The notes beneath the pieces are model-generated. The model did not search any database, had not been told where the DNA came from, and was given only the letters and a program-made list of their open reading frames with translations. From FEB-25 sp963822175 (lineage in GTDB: Bacteria > Chloroflexota > Anaerolineae > Anaerolineales > UBA4823), in assembly GCA_963822175.1 (NCBI GenBank), contig CAWGGJ010000008.1, positions 744,001 to 808,000 on the forward strand: a stretch of DNA of 64,000 nucleotides, written 5' to 3'. A program made the translations under genes and the position numbers. Within the stretch, counting starts at the first letter, position 1, and every line of letters starts with the position of its first letter. Below are positions 9,513 to 18,634 of the stretch, in pieces.

Positions 9513-10199
9513 ATGGATACAGATCACATACCCCTCCTGCAGCTGCCATTATTTGATTATGGTGAAACGTTATCGTCCATCGTTGAGCTTTTCCCGGCAG
9601 TATGGCAAGCGACGGAATTTCTAACCTACCCGGATGCATCTACCCGGCAGAGGGGAATTGATATGATATTAGAGCTGGGTGCACAAAAAGTGTCACCTTT
9701 AGTAGCCTATATGGTTGCCACATGTCTCAATGATATGGATATCTATATCCGCAGGAGAGCTGTATTCATCTTGGCTGAATTATTAATCAATGATCCAAGT
9801 AGTAAACCAACTCCCGATGTAGTAAGGAAAGTAATTGTTTATTATCTTCATAATATGAATGAAGCTACAGTTTATGGTCTTCTTGAGGTTGCTGTTACCG
9901 ATGAACAGGCGGAAAAATCTATTTACCACCTGTTCAATGCCTGTCCATATGTCGGTAAGTATCTTGGAGAAATCCTAAACCAGTGGAAAAATCCTTTGCC
10001 AATCAGGCAAAAAGCAATTTACTTTATAGGACTGGTTGGCTACCTGGAAGCACTACCTGCCTTGGAGAGATTGTTCAACAGGCTTGAATCCCGTCAAAAC
10101 GGTCAGTATTCAATGCCTTTTGTACCCACTTCAACACCATCAGACATCGATTTATTACCCCACTTGCGTGTAGCCATGATGCAGCTAGGCACACGCTGA
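9513..10199 (+). CDS. HEAT-repeat-like protein of unknown function
   Basis: The 228-residue protein has no signal peptide or membrane segment. It is mostly helical, with repeating hydrophobic helix pairs such as STRQRGIDMILELGAQKV, IYIRRRAVFILAELLIN and LPIRQKAIYFIGLVGYL, which resemble HEAT/ARM repeats. Such repeats bind partner proteins; I cannot name the partner. It follows the GH13 gene by 42 nt on the same strand and may belong to that transcript, but nothing links it to sugar metabolism. Confidence 0.65.
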   Translation: MDTDHIPLLQLPLFDYGETLSSIVELFPAVWQATEFLTYPDASTRQRGIDMILELGAQKVSPLVAYMVATCLNDMDIYIRRRAVFILAELLINDPSSKPTPDVVRKVIVYYLHNMNEATVYGLLEVAVTDEQAEKSIYHLFNACPYVGKYLGEILNQWKNPLPIRQKAIYFIGLVGYLEALPALERLFNRLESRQNGQYSMPFVPTSTPSDIDLLPHLRVAMMQLGTR

Positions 10200-10300
10200 A
10201 TAATAAAACTTCAAAAACGTTTGTATAAATAAAAATAGTTATATATATATAATCAACCTGTGATAATTATCAACAAGGTGATCGATTGACATGGGTAATA

Positions 10301-10912
10301 CTAGGTTGTTCTATCAGAAGTGTTTGATTGAAGAGCACGCTTACAGTTAGGGCAAATTACTTCAGCTTGTTTGAGCACAAATCCACATGATGGGCATGTG
10401 TTTGGTTGAACCTCCCCAAGCGGTGCGCCACAGGCGATACAACTTGGTTCTCCAACTGGGTTGGCTACCAAGCAATAGGGACATTCTGTACGCCGCAGTC
10501 TCGCGGATAACTCCTTAGAAGCACCCGCTGCTCGAGCTATATTATCAATGGCTTGCCAGACCTGATCATCGATCTGAAGGTTTTGAATGTCCTGTGCCAA
10601 ATCATCCAGCCTACCTAAAATATTAAAAGGACTCTTCAGCGCTGCCAATGCAGTCGTTCCCAGGCTGGCAGCGATGCCCAACCAGGCTTGCTGTCCCACC
10701 CGAACTGCCACACCATCCTCCACTTTTTGCAGGATCACTGATATAGCCGTATCCCCACCAGTATTTGACCCTGGTCTAGATGTGATTTGAACAATTGAAC
10801 GATCAGCATCTCCATACTTCTGAGCACGTAAATTACCCCGGTTGAATTGTGCAACCAGGGCTTCACCCAAATCTTGAATGGTTAAATTTCCGTGATATAT
10901 TCTTTGTTCCAT
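10301..10912 (-). CDS. Double zinc-ribbon protein of unknown function
   Basis: The 203-residue protein ends in a pair of zinc ribbons, CPYC...CIAC and CPSC...CPNC (residues ~144-195), like the double-zinc-ribbon families. The N-terminal ~75 residues form a mixed alpha/beta domain of unknown type. A glycine/alanine-rich stretch (QAWLGIAASLGTTALAAL) could be a short membrane-associated helix. A good ribosome site (AGGAG, just upstream of ATG 10912) supports the start. It is transcribed away from the SH3-domain gene at 11066; a shared TATAAT-like palindrome near 11004-11011 could serve both strands. Confidence 0.65.
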   Translation of the reverse strand: MEQRIYHGNLTIQDLGEALVAQFNRGNLRAQKYGDADRSIVQITSRPGSNTGGDTAISVILQKVEDGVAVRVGQQAWLGIAASLGTTALAALKSPFNILGRLDDLAQDIQNLQIDDQVWQAIDNIARAAGASKELSARLRRTECPYCLVANPVGEPSCIACGAPLGEVQPNTCPSCGFVLKQAEVICPNCKRALQSNTSDRTT

Positions 10913-11065
10913 ATGAATGCTCCTAAATCATCTACGAAAGTGGCTGACTGAAGTTGTTTTGTTCAAACAGGCAAGCTGCGAAGAGTTATTGAAGGTAGAG
11001 TAGATTATAATCGCCATACATAAAAATACCTAAGATTATATATGGGAATATTTTGATTTGGAGCG

Positions 11066-11689
11066 ATGATGCGGTACTTTAAGATCTGGTTATTATTATC
11101 AATATTGATCATTGGTGGAGTATCATGGTTTGGATTAACCTCCACTGTTCGTCTAAATGCTTCTGCTCAGCAACCAACGGTGTCCATCCCCACGGTGACC
11201 AGCAGTCCTTTTGGTACCATGGTAACGGTAAATCAAGATCAGGAACAAATCAATGTTCGTGCTGGTCCCAGCCAGGATTATCCGATTGTGGGTGTACTGC
11301 AGCAAGGAGAAAAGGTACCAGCATTGGGTCGTTCGGTGGGAGGTGATTGGATTGAAATTGCTTACCCGATTGCAGATGGTGGAGTAGCCTGGGTGTATGC
11401 GTACTTGGTGTCGATTTCTGGCGGTGATCTATCTATCGTTGTTCCACCGCCTACACCAACTCCACGGGTAACTCCCACTATTGATCCTACCCTGGCTGCA
11501 CAATTTATTATTGAAGTCGGTCCAACCAGGTTGCCTACATATACCCAACCGCCTCCGCTCTCGATTCCTACCTACACTGCTGCACCACAGGTGAATGTTG
11601 CAGCCGGTTTGCCTATGGGCTTCATCATAATCGGGTTAGGTGTGGTAGGTTTGTTTGGCCTGATAATCTCTGTATTCCGTGGTCGATAA
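11066..11689 (+). CDS. Membrane-anchored bacterial SH3 domain protein
   Basis: The 207-residue protein begins with a hydrophobic signal or anchor segment (residues ~5-25). A bacterial SH3 domain (SH3_3 type) covers residues ~52-115 and carries the diagnostic INVRAGPSQDYPIVG core and DWIEI. A Pro/Thr linker follows, then a C-terminal membrane segment (GFIIIGLGVVGLFGLII) and a short basic tail (FRGR). The SH3 domain should face outside, where such domains often bind cell-wall or glycan ligands. ATG 11066 and ATG 11069 are both possible starts. A terminator hairpin follows directly. Confidence 0.75.
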   Translation: MMRYFKIWLLLSILIIGGVSWFGLTSTVRLNASAQQPTVSIPTVTSSPFGTMVTVNQDQEQINVRAGPSQDYPIVGVLQQGEKVPALGRSVGGDWIEIAYPIADGGVAWVYAYLVSISGGDLSIVVPPPTPTPRVTPTIDPTLAAQFIIEVGPTRLPTYTQPPPLSIPTYTAAPQVNVAAGLPMGFIIIGLGVVGLFGLIISVFRGR

Positions 11690-11691
11690 AA

Positions 11692-11724
11692 AAAGGTCAT
11701 GAGGATTTCCTTCATGATCTTTTT
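11692..11724 (+). terminator. Intrinsic terminator between convergent genes
   Basis: A hairpin with stem arms at about 11692-11704 and 11710-11722 (core GGTCATGA pairing with TCATGATC) is followed by a T run. The A-rich 5' flank would also serve as a T run on the other strand, so it may stop both the SH3 gene and the convergent Fe-S carrier gene. Confidence 0.7.
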
Positions 11725-11742
11725 AGTCACGTATGTTATTTC

Positions 11743-12135
11743 TTACCCACAACCGGCGCAGCTACCTGATGCATCTTCATCGCTAGAATTAAAGCTTTGA
11801 CCACAATTGCAAGCGGAAATTGCATTGGGGTTAATAATCTTAAAACCGCTGCTGGTAATGCCATCAACGTAGTCGACTGTAGCGCCTTGTAGATATTTAA
11901 TTGACACTTCATCGACAATCAGTTTAATTCCTTCGGTCTCAAATACCTTATCCTCTGAACGGATATTGCTATCCAGAGCAAGCCCATATTGGTATCCGGA
12001 GCAACCGCCGCCAGAGATAAATAGGCGTAGGGCATAGCCTGGCAAGTTCTTTTGTTGGAGTACATCTCGGATTGCAGCCGCTGCAGGTTGGGTCAAGCTT
12101 ACCGATTGGGTAATCGTTTCATCAGGAAGTGTCAT
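11743..12135 (-). CDS. erpA: A-type iron-sulfur cluster carrier (HesB/IscA/ErpA family)
   Basis: The 130-residue protein matches the HesB/IscA family over residues ~10-112. The three ligand cysteines are present: one in GGGCSGYQYGLALD and two in ACNCGQSF near the C-terminus. It should carry a 2Fe-2S or 4Fe-4S cluster to apo-enzymes. About 17 extra residues follow the CNC motif and end in SGSCAGCG, adding two more cysteines in a short Gly-rich tail, which is seen in some members. A GGAG ribosome site lies just upstream of ATG 12135. No isc or suf genes are nearby. The exact subfamily (ErpA rather than IscA) is an inference. Confidence 0.88.
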   Translation of the reverse strand: MTLPDETITQSVSLTQPAAAAIRDVLQQKNLPGYALRLFISGGGCSGYQYGLALDSNIRSEDKVFETEGIKLIVDEVSIKYLQGATVDYVDGITSSGFKIINPNAISACNCGQSFNSSDEDASGSCAGCG

Positions 12136-12387
12136 TATTTACTCCAAAAGTGATCAAATTGGCTTATATTGATTAGTAATGGGCGATTTTATCAACAAGT
12201 AGGATAAGGTGTCAATGGTTGTCGAGTTAATGTTCTATGAATGTGCTTTATACAGGTTCAGCGATCATCAAGCCAAAAAGCCCACAGACGATCTCGTTCT
12301 CGACCATGCTGGTATTTATTATCATTGGCCCAATAAATATTGGCTGATATCGAAAGATATTAATGGCATGGATTGGAAATTAATATT

Positions 12388-14082
12388 TTAGCTAAGTAGA
12401 TTAAAATAAATCTGCGGTTTTCTTCTTTCAAGGATAGATTCTGCTCCATAAGCAAGGCGTAATAACGTGTGTTCCTGCCAATATCGCCCGATTGCCTGCA
12501 TACCGATTGGTAGTCCCTGTGAATTGTATGCAGCGGGAAATGATATCGCAGGATGACCAGTCAGGTTTGCGAGTGTTGAATAACGCATGATCTCGGTGAG
12601 CTGAGTCAGGTCGGAATCCCCATTTGGAATAGAATCTGGCTCAATCACAGGTGCAGTAACCGCACTGGTTGGGGTGACAATTACATCCACCAGCTTAAAA
12701 ACCTGCTCCATTGAATTTACCAGACGTGTCCGAATACGCTGGGCTTGTATATAGTCATAAGGTGTAAAGGCTCTGCTCAATGAGAGATTGATGCGCACTT
12801 CATAACTGTAGTCTTTGTGATGTATTTTGTAAAAATGCTCCAACGCAGCATTCATCTCCGAAGTGATACTGACGATATGTGCGACCCGGGCTGATTCCAG
12901 GTTGGGGATTTCCACATCGACAAGCTGCGCACCCAGATTTTGTAAACCCTTCAACATTGTTTCGCAACCACTTACTACTTCCGGGGCTGCATGCCTGAAC
13001 CATGGCCAGAAGATCCCAATTTTGACGTTGCTCAGGTCGAGATTATTAAAACCATCGAATGTGATCTCTGGCTGGATTAGGGTAAGCTTATCCTTAGGAT
13101 CGGGTCCTGCAAGGACAGCATAACCAATTGCGGCATCATATGCGGTAGCGGCAATCGGGCCTAAATGAGCGATACTCCAATCTAGCTGGGCAGCCCCATA
13201 TTCGCTCACCCTGCTGAAGGTGGGTTTGAGACCAACCAGGCCACAAAAACCTGCTGGCAGGCGGATCGAACCACCAGCATCAGCACCTATTGCTACTGGG
13301 CCAAATCCAGCTGCCACAGCAGCTGCTGATCCACTTGAGCTTCCACCAGTATGGTGGTTGAGATTATATGGATTTCGAACGGTGCCATAGTGGGTATTTT
13401 GTCCGGTAACACCGATTCCAATTTCATGCATATTGCATTTGCCAATCATAAGAGCACCGGAAGATCTCATTCGCGCAACAACTGTAGAATCATGGTTGGC
13501 AGGAGATTTTCCCAGGAAACGAGTCCCCACGGATGTGCCAAATGGGAGCATATCCACTTCATCTTTAACCGGAATGGGAACACCATCCAGAATGCTTAAA
13601 GGCTTACCTGATCGAATCCGCTCGGTTGCTGCACGGGCTTGGGCTAACAAATCATCCTTCATCCAGGCAATAAATATGTTCATAGATGGATGATTTGCCT
13701 GGCTTTCATCGATCGCTGCCAAAATGCGTTCAGCAACCATTTCAGGAGATATGGTTCCATTTCGATATGCTGATGCATAATCCAAAATCGTGTTGAAATG
13801 AAATCCTTCTTGTGTCCCTGTTTTGATGTATATCAGATCATCCAATACCTGATTATTCCGACCTTCTGCAACAGGGTAACCTGATCGTGGCACCGGGGGA
13901 AAAAAGGATGGCGGCTCATCGACCTGCAATTCACGCATAGCCAGGAAACCACCTTGTTTTAACAGGTTATTGAGAAGCAACCAACGGGTGAGTGGACTTT
14001 CCAACAGGTTTGTGAACATTTGCAAGATAATCCCACTCATGCGAGGTAGCTTTACGGACTTCAGGTCATAGGTCTCTGTCAT
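12388..14082 (-). CDS. Amidase signature family hydrolase
   Basis: The 564-residue protein carries the Ser-cisSer-Lys triad of the amidase signature family: Lys in IPVKDEVD (~173), cis-Ser in TGGSSSGSA (~248) and nucleophile Ser in GADAGGSIRLPA (~272). The first ~80 residues form an extension of the kind seen in fatty-acid-amide-hydrolase-like and plant-type amidases. It hydrolyses an amide whose identity cannot be predicted. It is not GatA in context, as no gatB or gatC is near. The gene is divergent from the flavoprotein at 14226. Confidence 0.9.
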   Translation of the reverse strand: MTETYDLKSVKLPRMSGIILQMFTNLLESPLTRWLLLNNLLKQGGFLAMRELQVDEPPSFFPPVPRSGYPVAEGRNNQVLDDLIYIKTGTQEGFHFNTILDYASAYRNGTISPEMVAERILAAIDESQANHPSMNIFIAWMKDDLLAQARAATERIRSGKPLSILDGVPIPVKDEVDMLPFGTSVGTRFLGKSPANHDSTVVARMRSSGALMIGKCNMHEIGIGVTGQNTHYGTVRNPYNLNHHTGGSSSGSAAAVAAGFGPVAIGADAGGSIRLPAGFCGLVGLKPTFSRVSEYGAAQLDWSIAHLGPIAATAYDAAIGYAVLAGPDPKDKLTLIQPEITFDGFNNLDLSNVKIGIFWPWFRHAAPEVVSGCETMLKGLQNLGAQLVDVEIPNLESARVAHIVSITSEMNAALEHFYKIHHKDYSYEVRINLSLSRAFTPYDYIQAQRIRTRLVNSMEQVFKLVDVIVTPTSAVTAPVIEPDSIPNGDSDLTQLTEIMRYSTLANLTGHPAISFPAAYNSQGLPIGMQAIGRYWQEHTLLRLAYGAESILERRKPQIYFNLLS

Positions 14083-14225
14083 AAGATAGCTCCTTTAGAA
14101 AAAAGTTAATAAAAGGGTGAAGATATTTTTAGAATAAAGGGTTTACAATCTGATTATCACAGTACGATTCGGACAGAGTAATTATATAATTGATATTGAT
14201 TTACGATTTGACCTTGGAGGTTTCC

Positions 14226-15644
14226 ATGCCATTTCCCCGCCACCCACATCCAGATACACTTAAGTCATTGGCTGATGCAGCTCCAATTCCGTTTTGGCTG
14301 GATGATCCAGCCCGTCCACTACCTGCTTCTGCTTTGACCACCACTACCACTGCAGATCTTGTGGTAGTTGGGGCGGGTTTTACCGGGTTGTGGACCGCTT
14401 TCCTGGCAAAGGAGGCTGATAAATCTAAAGACGTAGTATTGCTGGAAGCAGAAGAGACTGGCATCGGGGCTAGTGGCCGTAATGGTGGATTTGTTGCTGC
14501 CTCTCTGACCCATGGATTTGAGAATGGGCGAGAGCATTGGCAAAATGAGCTTGCTGTTTTGACACAGATGGGCCAGGCAAACCTTGAGGCAATAGATATG
14601 ACAGTGAAGAGATTGGGAATCCAATGTGACTTCCTAAGATCCGGGGAGTTACTTGTTGCAACAGAACCCTACCAGGTGGATGACTTAATCAAAATTCCGG
14701 AAGAAGCTGCTGCTTACGGCGAGAAGCTGGTATGGTTTGATCGCGATCAAACTCGGTCGATCGTTGATTCACCGTTGTATCTTGGTGGATTGTTTAATCC
14801 CATGGGGGTTGCCATGGTTAATCCAGCTCAATTAACGTGGGGACTGCGCAACGCTTGCCTGGACCTGGGGGTCAGGTTATATGAACGCACACCGGTTTCC
14901 CGGATAGACGATGAAAACAAGGTAATTAAAGTGAGCACACCGTATGGCAAGGTCAACGCAAAAAAGGTTGCCATTGCTACAAATGCTTTCAAACCGCTGA
15001 TCAAAAATATCTCCAGGTATATTGTTCCTGTGTACGATTATGTGCTCGTGACTGAGCCATTATCCGATAAACAGCGTGCCTCAATTGGATGGCAGGGTCG
15101 CCAGGGATTAAGCGACACCAACAACCAGTTCCATTATTACCGCATGACCCTGGATGGACGCATCCTTTGGGGCGGATACGACGCTGTTTATTATCGGAAC
15201 AATGGGACTGGGAAACATCTGGAAATAAATCCCGAGGTATTCGGTCGCCTGGCTGAACACTTTTTCATCAATTTTCCCCAGCTTGAGGGATTAAGATTCA
15301 GCCACGCCTGGGGTGGAGCAATTGATACCTGCTCACGCTTCTGTCAATTTTGGGGAACAACACATGCTGGGCGAACTGCATATGTGCTAGGTTTTACCGG
15401 CCTTGGGGTCGGTTCCTCCCGCTTTGGAGCGCAGGTGCTATTGGAAATCCTCGATGGAAAATCTACCGAGCGAACTCAATTGGAAATGGTGCGTAAAAAG
15501 CCGATGGCCTTCCCACCAGAACCCTTCCGGACGATTGTGATAAACATCACCCGTAAATCTCTCGATCAAGCTGACCAAAACCAGGGCCAGAGGAACCTGT
15601 GGTTAACTATCCTCGACAGGCTTGGGCTAGGTTTCGATTCATGA
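14226..15644 (+). CDS. FAD-dependent amine/amino-acid oxidoreductase (DAO family)
   Basis: The start ATG 14226 is fixed by GGAGG at 14216-14220. The 472-residue protein opens with a Rossmann FAD site, LVVVGAGFTGLWTA, then the flavin-binding GIGASGRNGGF, which is typical of the DadA/PuuB-like branch of D-amino-acid-oxidase-fold enzymes. A C-terminal GFTGLGVGSSRFGA segment completes FAD binding. The likely reaction is oxidation of an amine or N-substituted amino acid, passing electrons to oxygen or another acceptor. The substrate is unknown. It is divergent from the amidase gene, so a joint role in amide/amine use is possible but unproven. Confidence 0.85.
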   Translation: MPFPRHPHPDTLKSLADAAPIPFWLDDPARPLPASALTTTTTADLVVVGAGFTGLWTAFLAKEADKSKDVVLLEAEETGIGASGRNGGFVAASLTHGFENGREHWQNELAVLTQMGQANLEAIDMTVKRLGIQCDFLRSGELLVATEPYQVDDLIKIPEEAAAYGEKLVWFDRDQTRSIVDSPLYLGGLFNPMGVAMVNPAQLTWGLRNACLDLGVRLYERTPVSRIDDENKVIKVSTPYGKVNAKKVAIATNAFKPLIKNISRYIVPVYDYVLVTEPLSDKQRASIGWQGRQGLSDTNNQFHYYRMTLDGRILWGGYDAVYYRNNGTGKHLEINPEVFGRLAEHFFINFPQLEGLRFSHAWGGAIDTCSRFCQFWGTTHAGRTAYVLGFTGLGVGSSRFGAQVLLEILDGKSTERTQLEMVRKKPMAFPPEPFRTIVINITRKSLDQADQNQGQRNLWLTILDRLGLGFDS

Positions 15645-15664
15645 TTTATCTGCAATTCCCTGGG

Positions 15665-16636
15665 TCAATTTTCCTGCCAGGCTGAGGCACTATCGAGAAG
15701 ATTTTTCTCTTCTTGTGTCAATTTAAATTCGATAGCTCCAAGATTATCTTTAAGCTGTTCCAGGTTGCGTGGTCCAATAATTGGGCTGGTAATTAATGGA
15801 TCTGTGAGTAGCCAGGCTAATGCGACTTGCGAGATGGATTTACCTTTTTGCTCCGCCATCTTCTTGATAACTTCATGTACCGCCCAACTCTTTTCATTGT
15901 AATAGCGCCGTCGAACTCCATTAATACGGGCTGAATCCGGTTCTGCCTGATCCCGTACATATTTATTAGATAAAAATCCAGCTGCAAGAGGTGAATATGG
16001 GATCACTCCTAAGCGGTAGGTACGGCAGACTTCAGACAACTCACGTTCAAATTCGTCCCGATGTACAAGGTTGTAATGTGGTTGAAGGGAATCAAAGCGA
16101 ACAATATTGTTCACCTTTGAGGTCCAGAGTGCTTCAGATAGACGCCAGGCAGGATAGTTGGAACAACCAATATAGCGCACCTTTCCTTGTTTAACGAGGT
16201 CATTCAGGGTGCCAAGAGTCTCCTCGATCGGTGTATTCTCGTCATAAAAATGCGTCTGATAAAGGTCGATGTAATCGACCCCTAAACGTCGCAGGGAGGC
16301 TTCTACTGCCTGCATAATATGCTTACGTGATAGACCTTCGTCATTCGGTCCTGACCCCATTTTGCCACGCACTTTTGTTGCCAGCACCAGCTGGTCTCTC
16401 GGAATCGAAGCCTGTTTGATCCATTTCCCTATGATCGTCTCAGCCACTCCACCAGGGTTACCCTCTACCCAGCGGGAGTAAACATCAGCAGTATCTATGA
16501 AATTGATACCCGCATCAAAGGCTGCCCCAAGAATTTCATGTGATCGAGATTCATCGGCAGTCCAACCAAATTGCATTGTGCCGAGACACAACTCTGAGAC
16601 TTTTAGACCCGTGCGTCCTAAATTTCGATATTCCAT
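15665..16636 (-). CDS. Aldo/keto reductase
   Basis: The 323-residue protein is a full-length NAD(P)H-dependent aldo-keto reductase. Catalytic residues can be placed: Asp and Tyr in FIDTADVYSRW, Lys in LVLATKVRG, and His in LYQTHFYDENTPIEETL. Cofactor-binding residues lie near SPIIGPRNLEQLKDN. It reduces an aldehyde or ketone, but the substrate is not predictable; the pattern fits the YajO/GSP69-like general stress reductases. The gene is convergent with the flavoprotein upstream. Confidence 0.9.
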   Translation of the reverse strand: MEYRNLGRTGLKVSELCLGTMQFGWTADESRSHEILGAAFDAGINFIDTADVYSRWVEGNPGGVAETIIGKWIKQASIPRDQLVLATKVRGKMGSGPNDEGLSRKHIMQAVEASLRRLGVDYIDLYQTHFYDENTPIEETLGTLNDLVKQGKVRYIGCSNYPAWRLSEALWTSKVNNIVRFDSLQPHYNLVHRDEFERELSEVCRTYRLGVIPYSPLAAGFLSNKYVRDQAEPDSARINGVRRRYYNEKSWAVHEVIKKMAEQKGKSISQVALAWLLTDPLITSPIIGPRNLEQLKDNLGAIEFKLTQEEKNLLDSASAWQEN

Positions 16637-16674
16637 AGTATCCTCTATCTTAATTTTTTTCTTCGAACCAATGG

Positions 16675-17223
16675 TTATTTAGTTGGTAAAACCAACAATC
16701 CTTTTTGAAGTGCTAATAATACCCCCAATTGAAGCGAACCATCGATGAAATTTCCATTAATAATCATACTAATGACTTCATTTAGAGGCATATGGACTGT
16801 CTCAAGTACCTCACCGGGCTCGAGATGTTGGCTGGTCTGCACCAAGTCTGTAGCAAAAAATAAGTTTGTGGCAGCACGTAAAATCCCAGGAAATTGATTG
16901 TAATATCCCAGCTTTTCAATCTGCCGGGGGAAATATCCAGTCTCTTCTTCGAATTCCCTACGTGCACCAATGAGGGGGTCTTCACCAGGTTCCAGATGAC
17001 CCGCTGGTAAATCATAGATTACCTGGCGAACAGGATGGCGATATTGACGGGTAAGGATAATGCAGCCTTGCTGTGTGAGGCTTACTGTTGCAACCGCCTC
17101 CACAGGACTGGTCAGGTAGAAATATGGCCGTTGAACACCTTCATACTCCAATGTATCCACGATTACCCTGGCATATGGATTGTCAAAGAGGGTTTGTGAG
17201 CTGATTAGTTTAAAATCATACAT
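16675..17223 (-). CDS. Nudix hydrolase, ADP-ribose pyrophosphatase type
   Basis: The 182-residue protein has a perfect Nudix box, GHLEPGED through REFEEETGY (residues ~72-94), with all metal-binding glutamates. The length, the RQYRHPVRQVIYDLPAGH lead-in and the proline-glycine spacing after the box resemble ADP-ribose and nucleoside-diphosphate-sugar pyrophosphatases. It would hydrolyse ADP-ribose or a related nucleotide sugar in the cytoplasm. It follows the SRPBCC-PDZ-DinB gene on the same strand after about 120 nt. Confidence 0.88.
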   Translation of the reverse strand: MYDFKLISSQTLFDNPYARVIVDTLEYEGVQRPYFYLTSPVEAVATVSLTQQGCIILTRQYRHPVRQVIYDLPAGHLEPGEDPLIGARREFEEETGYFPRQIEKLGYYNQFPGILRAATNLFFATDLVQTSQHLEPGEVLETVHMPLNEVISMIINGNFIDGSLQLGVLLALQKGLLVLPTK

Positions 17224-17342
17224 AGATTTTACCTTTTTGGATTCTTGATCGACTAGGCATATCTGAATGGATTATAAATTAATTAAATGAACCCATGAGA
17301 ATTGTTCACCATGGGTCCATTTACTGTGAAATATAGTGAAGG

Positions 17343-18542
17343 TTATTTTCTTGCAGACTTGATGGCAACCTGCATTTGTTCCAGATGGGACTGGAGATGA
17401 TAAGAATTTTGATGAGCCTGAAACGCAAGCTTCCAAAACTTTCCGTTATGATCTAAGAATTCTGGAGGGATGTGCGCCAACATGCTAAGTGTTTCGGCAT
17501 TATGATTCTTCAATTCTTTGAACAATTCAACCTTGGTAGCGAATGTAGAAACAGTACCATCGATATGAGCCTGAATGTTTCCACCCCAATCATCATAGGA
17601 ACCTTCATGACCACCGATAATATCGCTCATTACATTTTGAAAACCAAGCTCACTATGTATCAGGTGCGCCAGGACTTCGTTTGCACTCCACTCCGGGGGC
17701 GCTGGTTTTTGGTTACATTCTTCCTCTGTAGCATCCATTAAAAGTGATTCGATTTCTGTCTCATATTTTTTATAAACAGGCTCCACCTGTTTTGATAATT
17801 CCAACCCTGAATGTGGAATCAGGGGAATGGGGCGACCTGACAATGTCATCTTGGTGGTTTTCTTTTCAGCACAGCGATAGTAGGTGACCTTCACAATGTC
17901 CCCGGCTTTTTTTCTTTGAATAAATCCACTAAAGGTTGCAGCACCGGTGATCTCCTGGCCATCCAATCCAATGATTATGTCATCCGCCCTCAATCCAGCT
18001 TTATGTGCTCCAAGGCCTTCGACTACCCCGCTTAAACGAAGCCCTTCTACTACAGGAACCCCCAGTTTACCGGCAATATCGGCATTAAACAAATCTGTGA
18101 AAATACCAAGCATCGGGCGGGTGGTGATGCGCAGGTCTGCACCATTTTCAAGGACAGATGCCAGGTTATCCAGAGATTTCGTCCATCCTTTTTCATATTC
18201 TTTTCCGATGTCAATCCATTTTGAGTTATTGCCTAATTTTCGATGGGTAAGGTTTAGGAGTGTTCCCGCTTTCTTCTTCTTAAACCTGACATCTACCCGG
18301 GTAGCATGTGGCTCTCCACGCCCGAACCATTTGATTGAAACGAATTTGTCCTTTTCCAACTTAAGATATTCTCCACTGGTATAGTAACCTTCATTCCACC
18401 ACATATATAGCCGACCTTCCACCCTGGGGTCAGCGGTAGCACCATCACACATCCAATCTCTAAGTGCAGTGGAGTTAGTGAAGTAGAGGAATACTTCAGA
18501 TGGATTGGCTTGAATGAATTTTTCAACTTTTATCATTGCCAT
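17343..18542 (-). CDS. Three-domain protein: AHSA1-like SRPBCC, PDZ, DinB-like
   Basis: The 399-residue protein appears to be a fusion. Residues ~1-135 are an AHSA1/START-like domain (ANPSEVFLYFTNSTALRDWM, EGRLYMWWNEGYY). Residues ~165-235 are a PDZ domain (VVEGLGAHKAGLRADDIIIG, LDGQEITG, a hydrophobic groove strand after AATFSGFI). Residues ~245-399 are DinB-like: a four-helix bundle with PPEWSANEVLAHLIHSE and a second His-containing helix (FQAHQNSYHLQSHLEQ). DinB-fold proteins often hold a metal through three histidines. No signal peptide is seen, so a cytoplasmic PDZ domain is unusual. AAGGAG lies 7 nt upstream of ATG 18542. The function is unknown. Confidence 0.8.
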   Translation of the reverse strand: MAMIKVEKFIQANPSEVFLYFTNSTALRDWMCDGATADPRVEGRLYMWWNEGYYTSGEYLKLEKDKFVSIKWFGRGEPHATRVDVRFKKKKAGTLLNLTHRKLGNNSKWIDIGKEYEKGWTKSLDNLASVLENGADLRITTRPMLGIFTDLFNADIAGKLGVPVVEGLRLSGVVEGLGAHKAGLRADDIIIGLDGQEITGAATFSGFIQRKKAGDIVKVTYYRCAEKKTTKMTLSGRPIPLIPHSGLELSKQVEPVYKKYETEIESLLMDATEEECNQKPAPPEWSANEVLAHLIHSELGFQNVMSDIIGGHEGSYDDWGGNIQAHIDGTVSTFATKVELFKELKNHNAETLSMLAHIPPEFLDHNGKFWKLAFQAHQNSYHLQSHLEQMQVAIKSARK

Positions 18543-18634
18543 ATTGGTTCTCCTTGTTACTATGATTTATTTATTTACTCATCATTGAATGATTGGTTCA
18601 TAATATCTGAAAAGATAGATTTATACAAATATGG

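Noticed and set aside
10261..10272. Perfect 12-bp palindrome TGATAATTATCA as an operator
   Set aside because: It is AT-rich and sits between convergent genes, so an operator role is unlikely; chance or part of a weak terminator.
12209..12391. 60-codon + strand ORF between the Fe-S carrier and the amidase
   Set aside because: It starts at GTG without a ribosome site, overlaps the end of the convergent amidase and has no recognisable motif. The region is otherwise intergenic.
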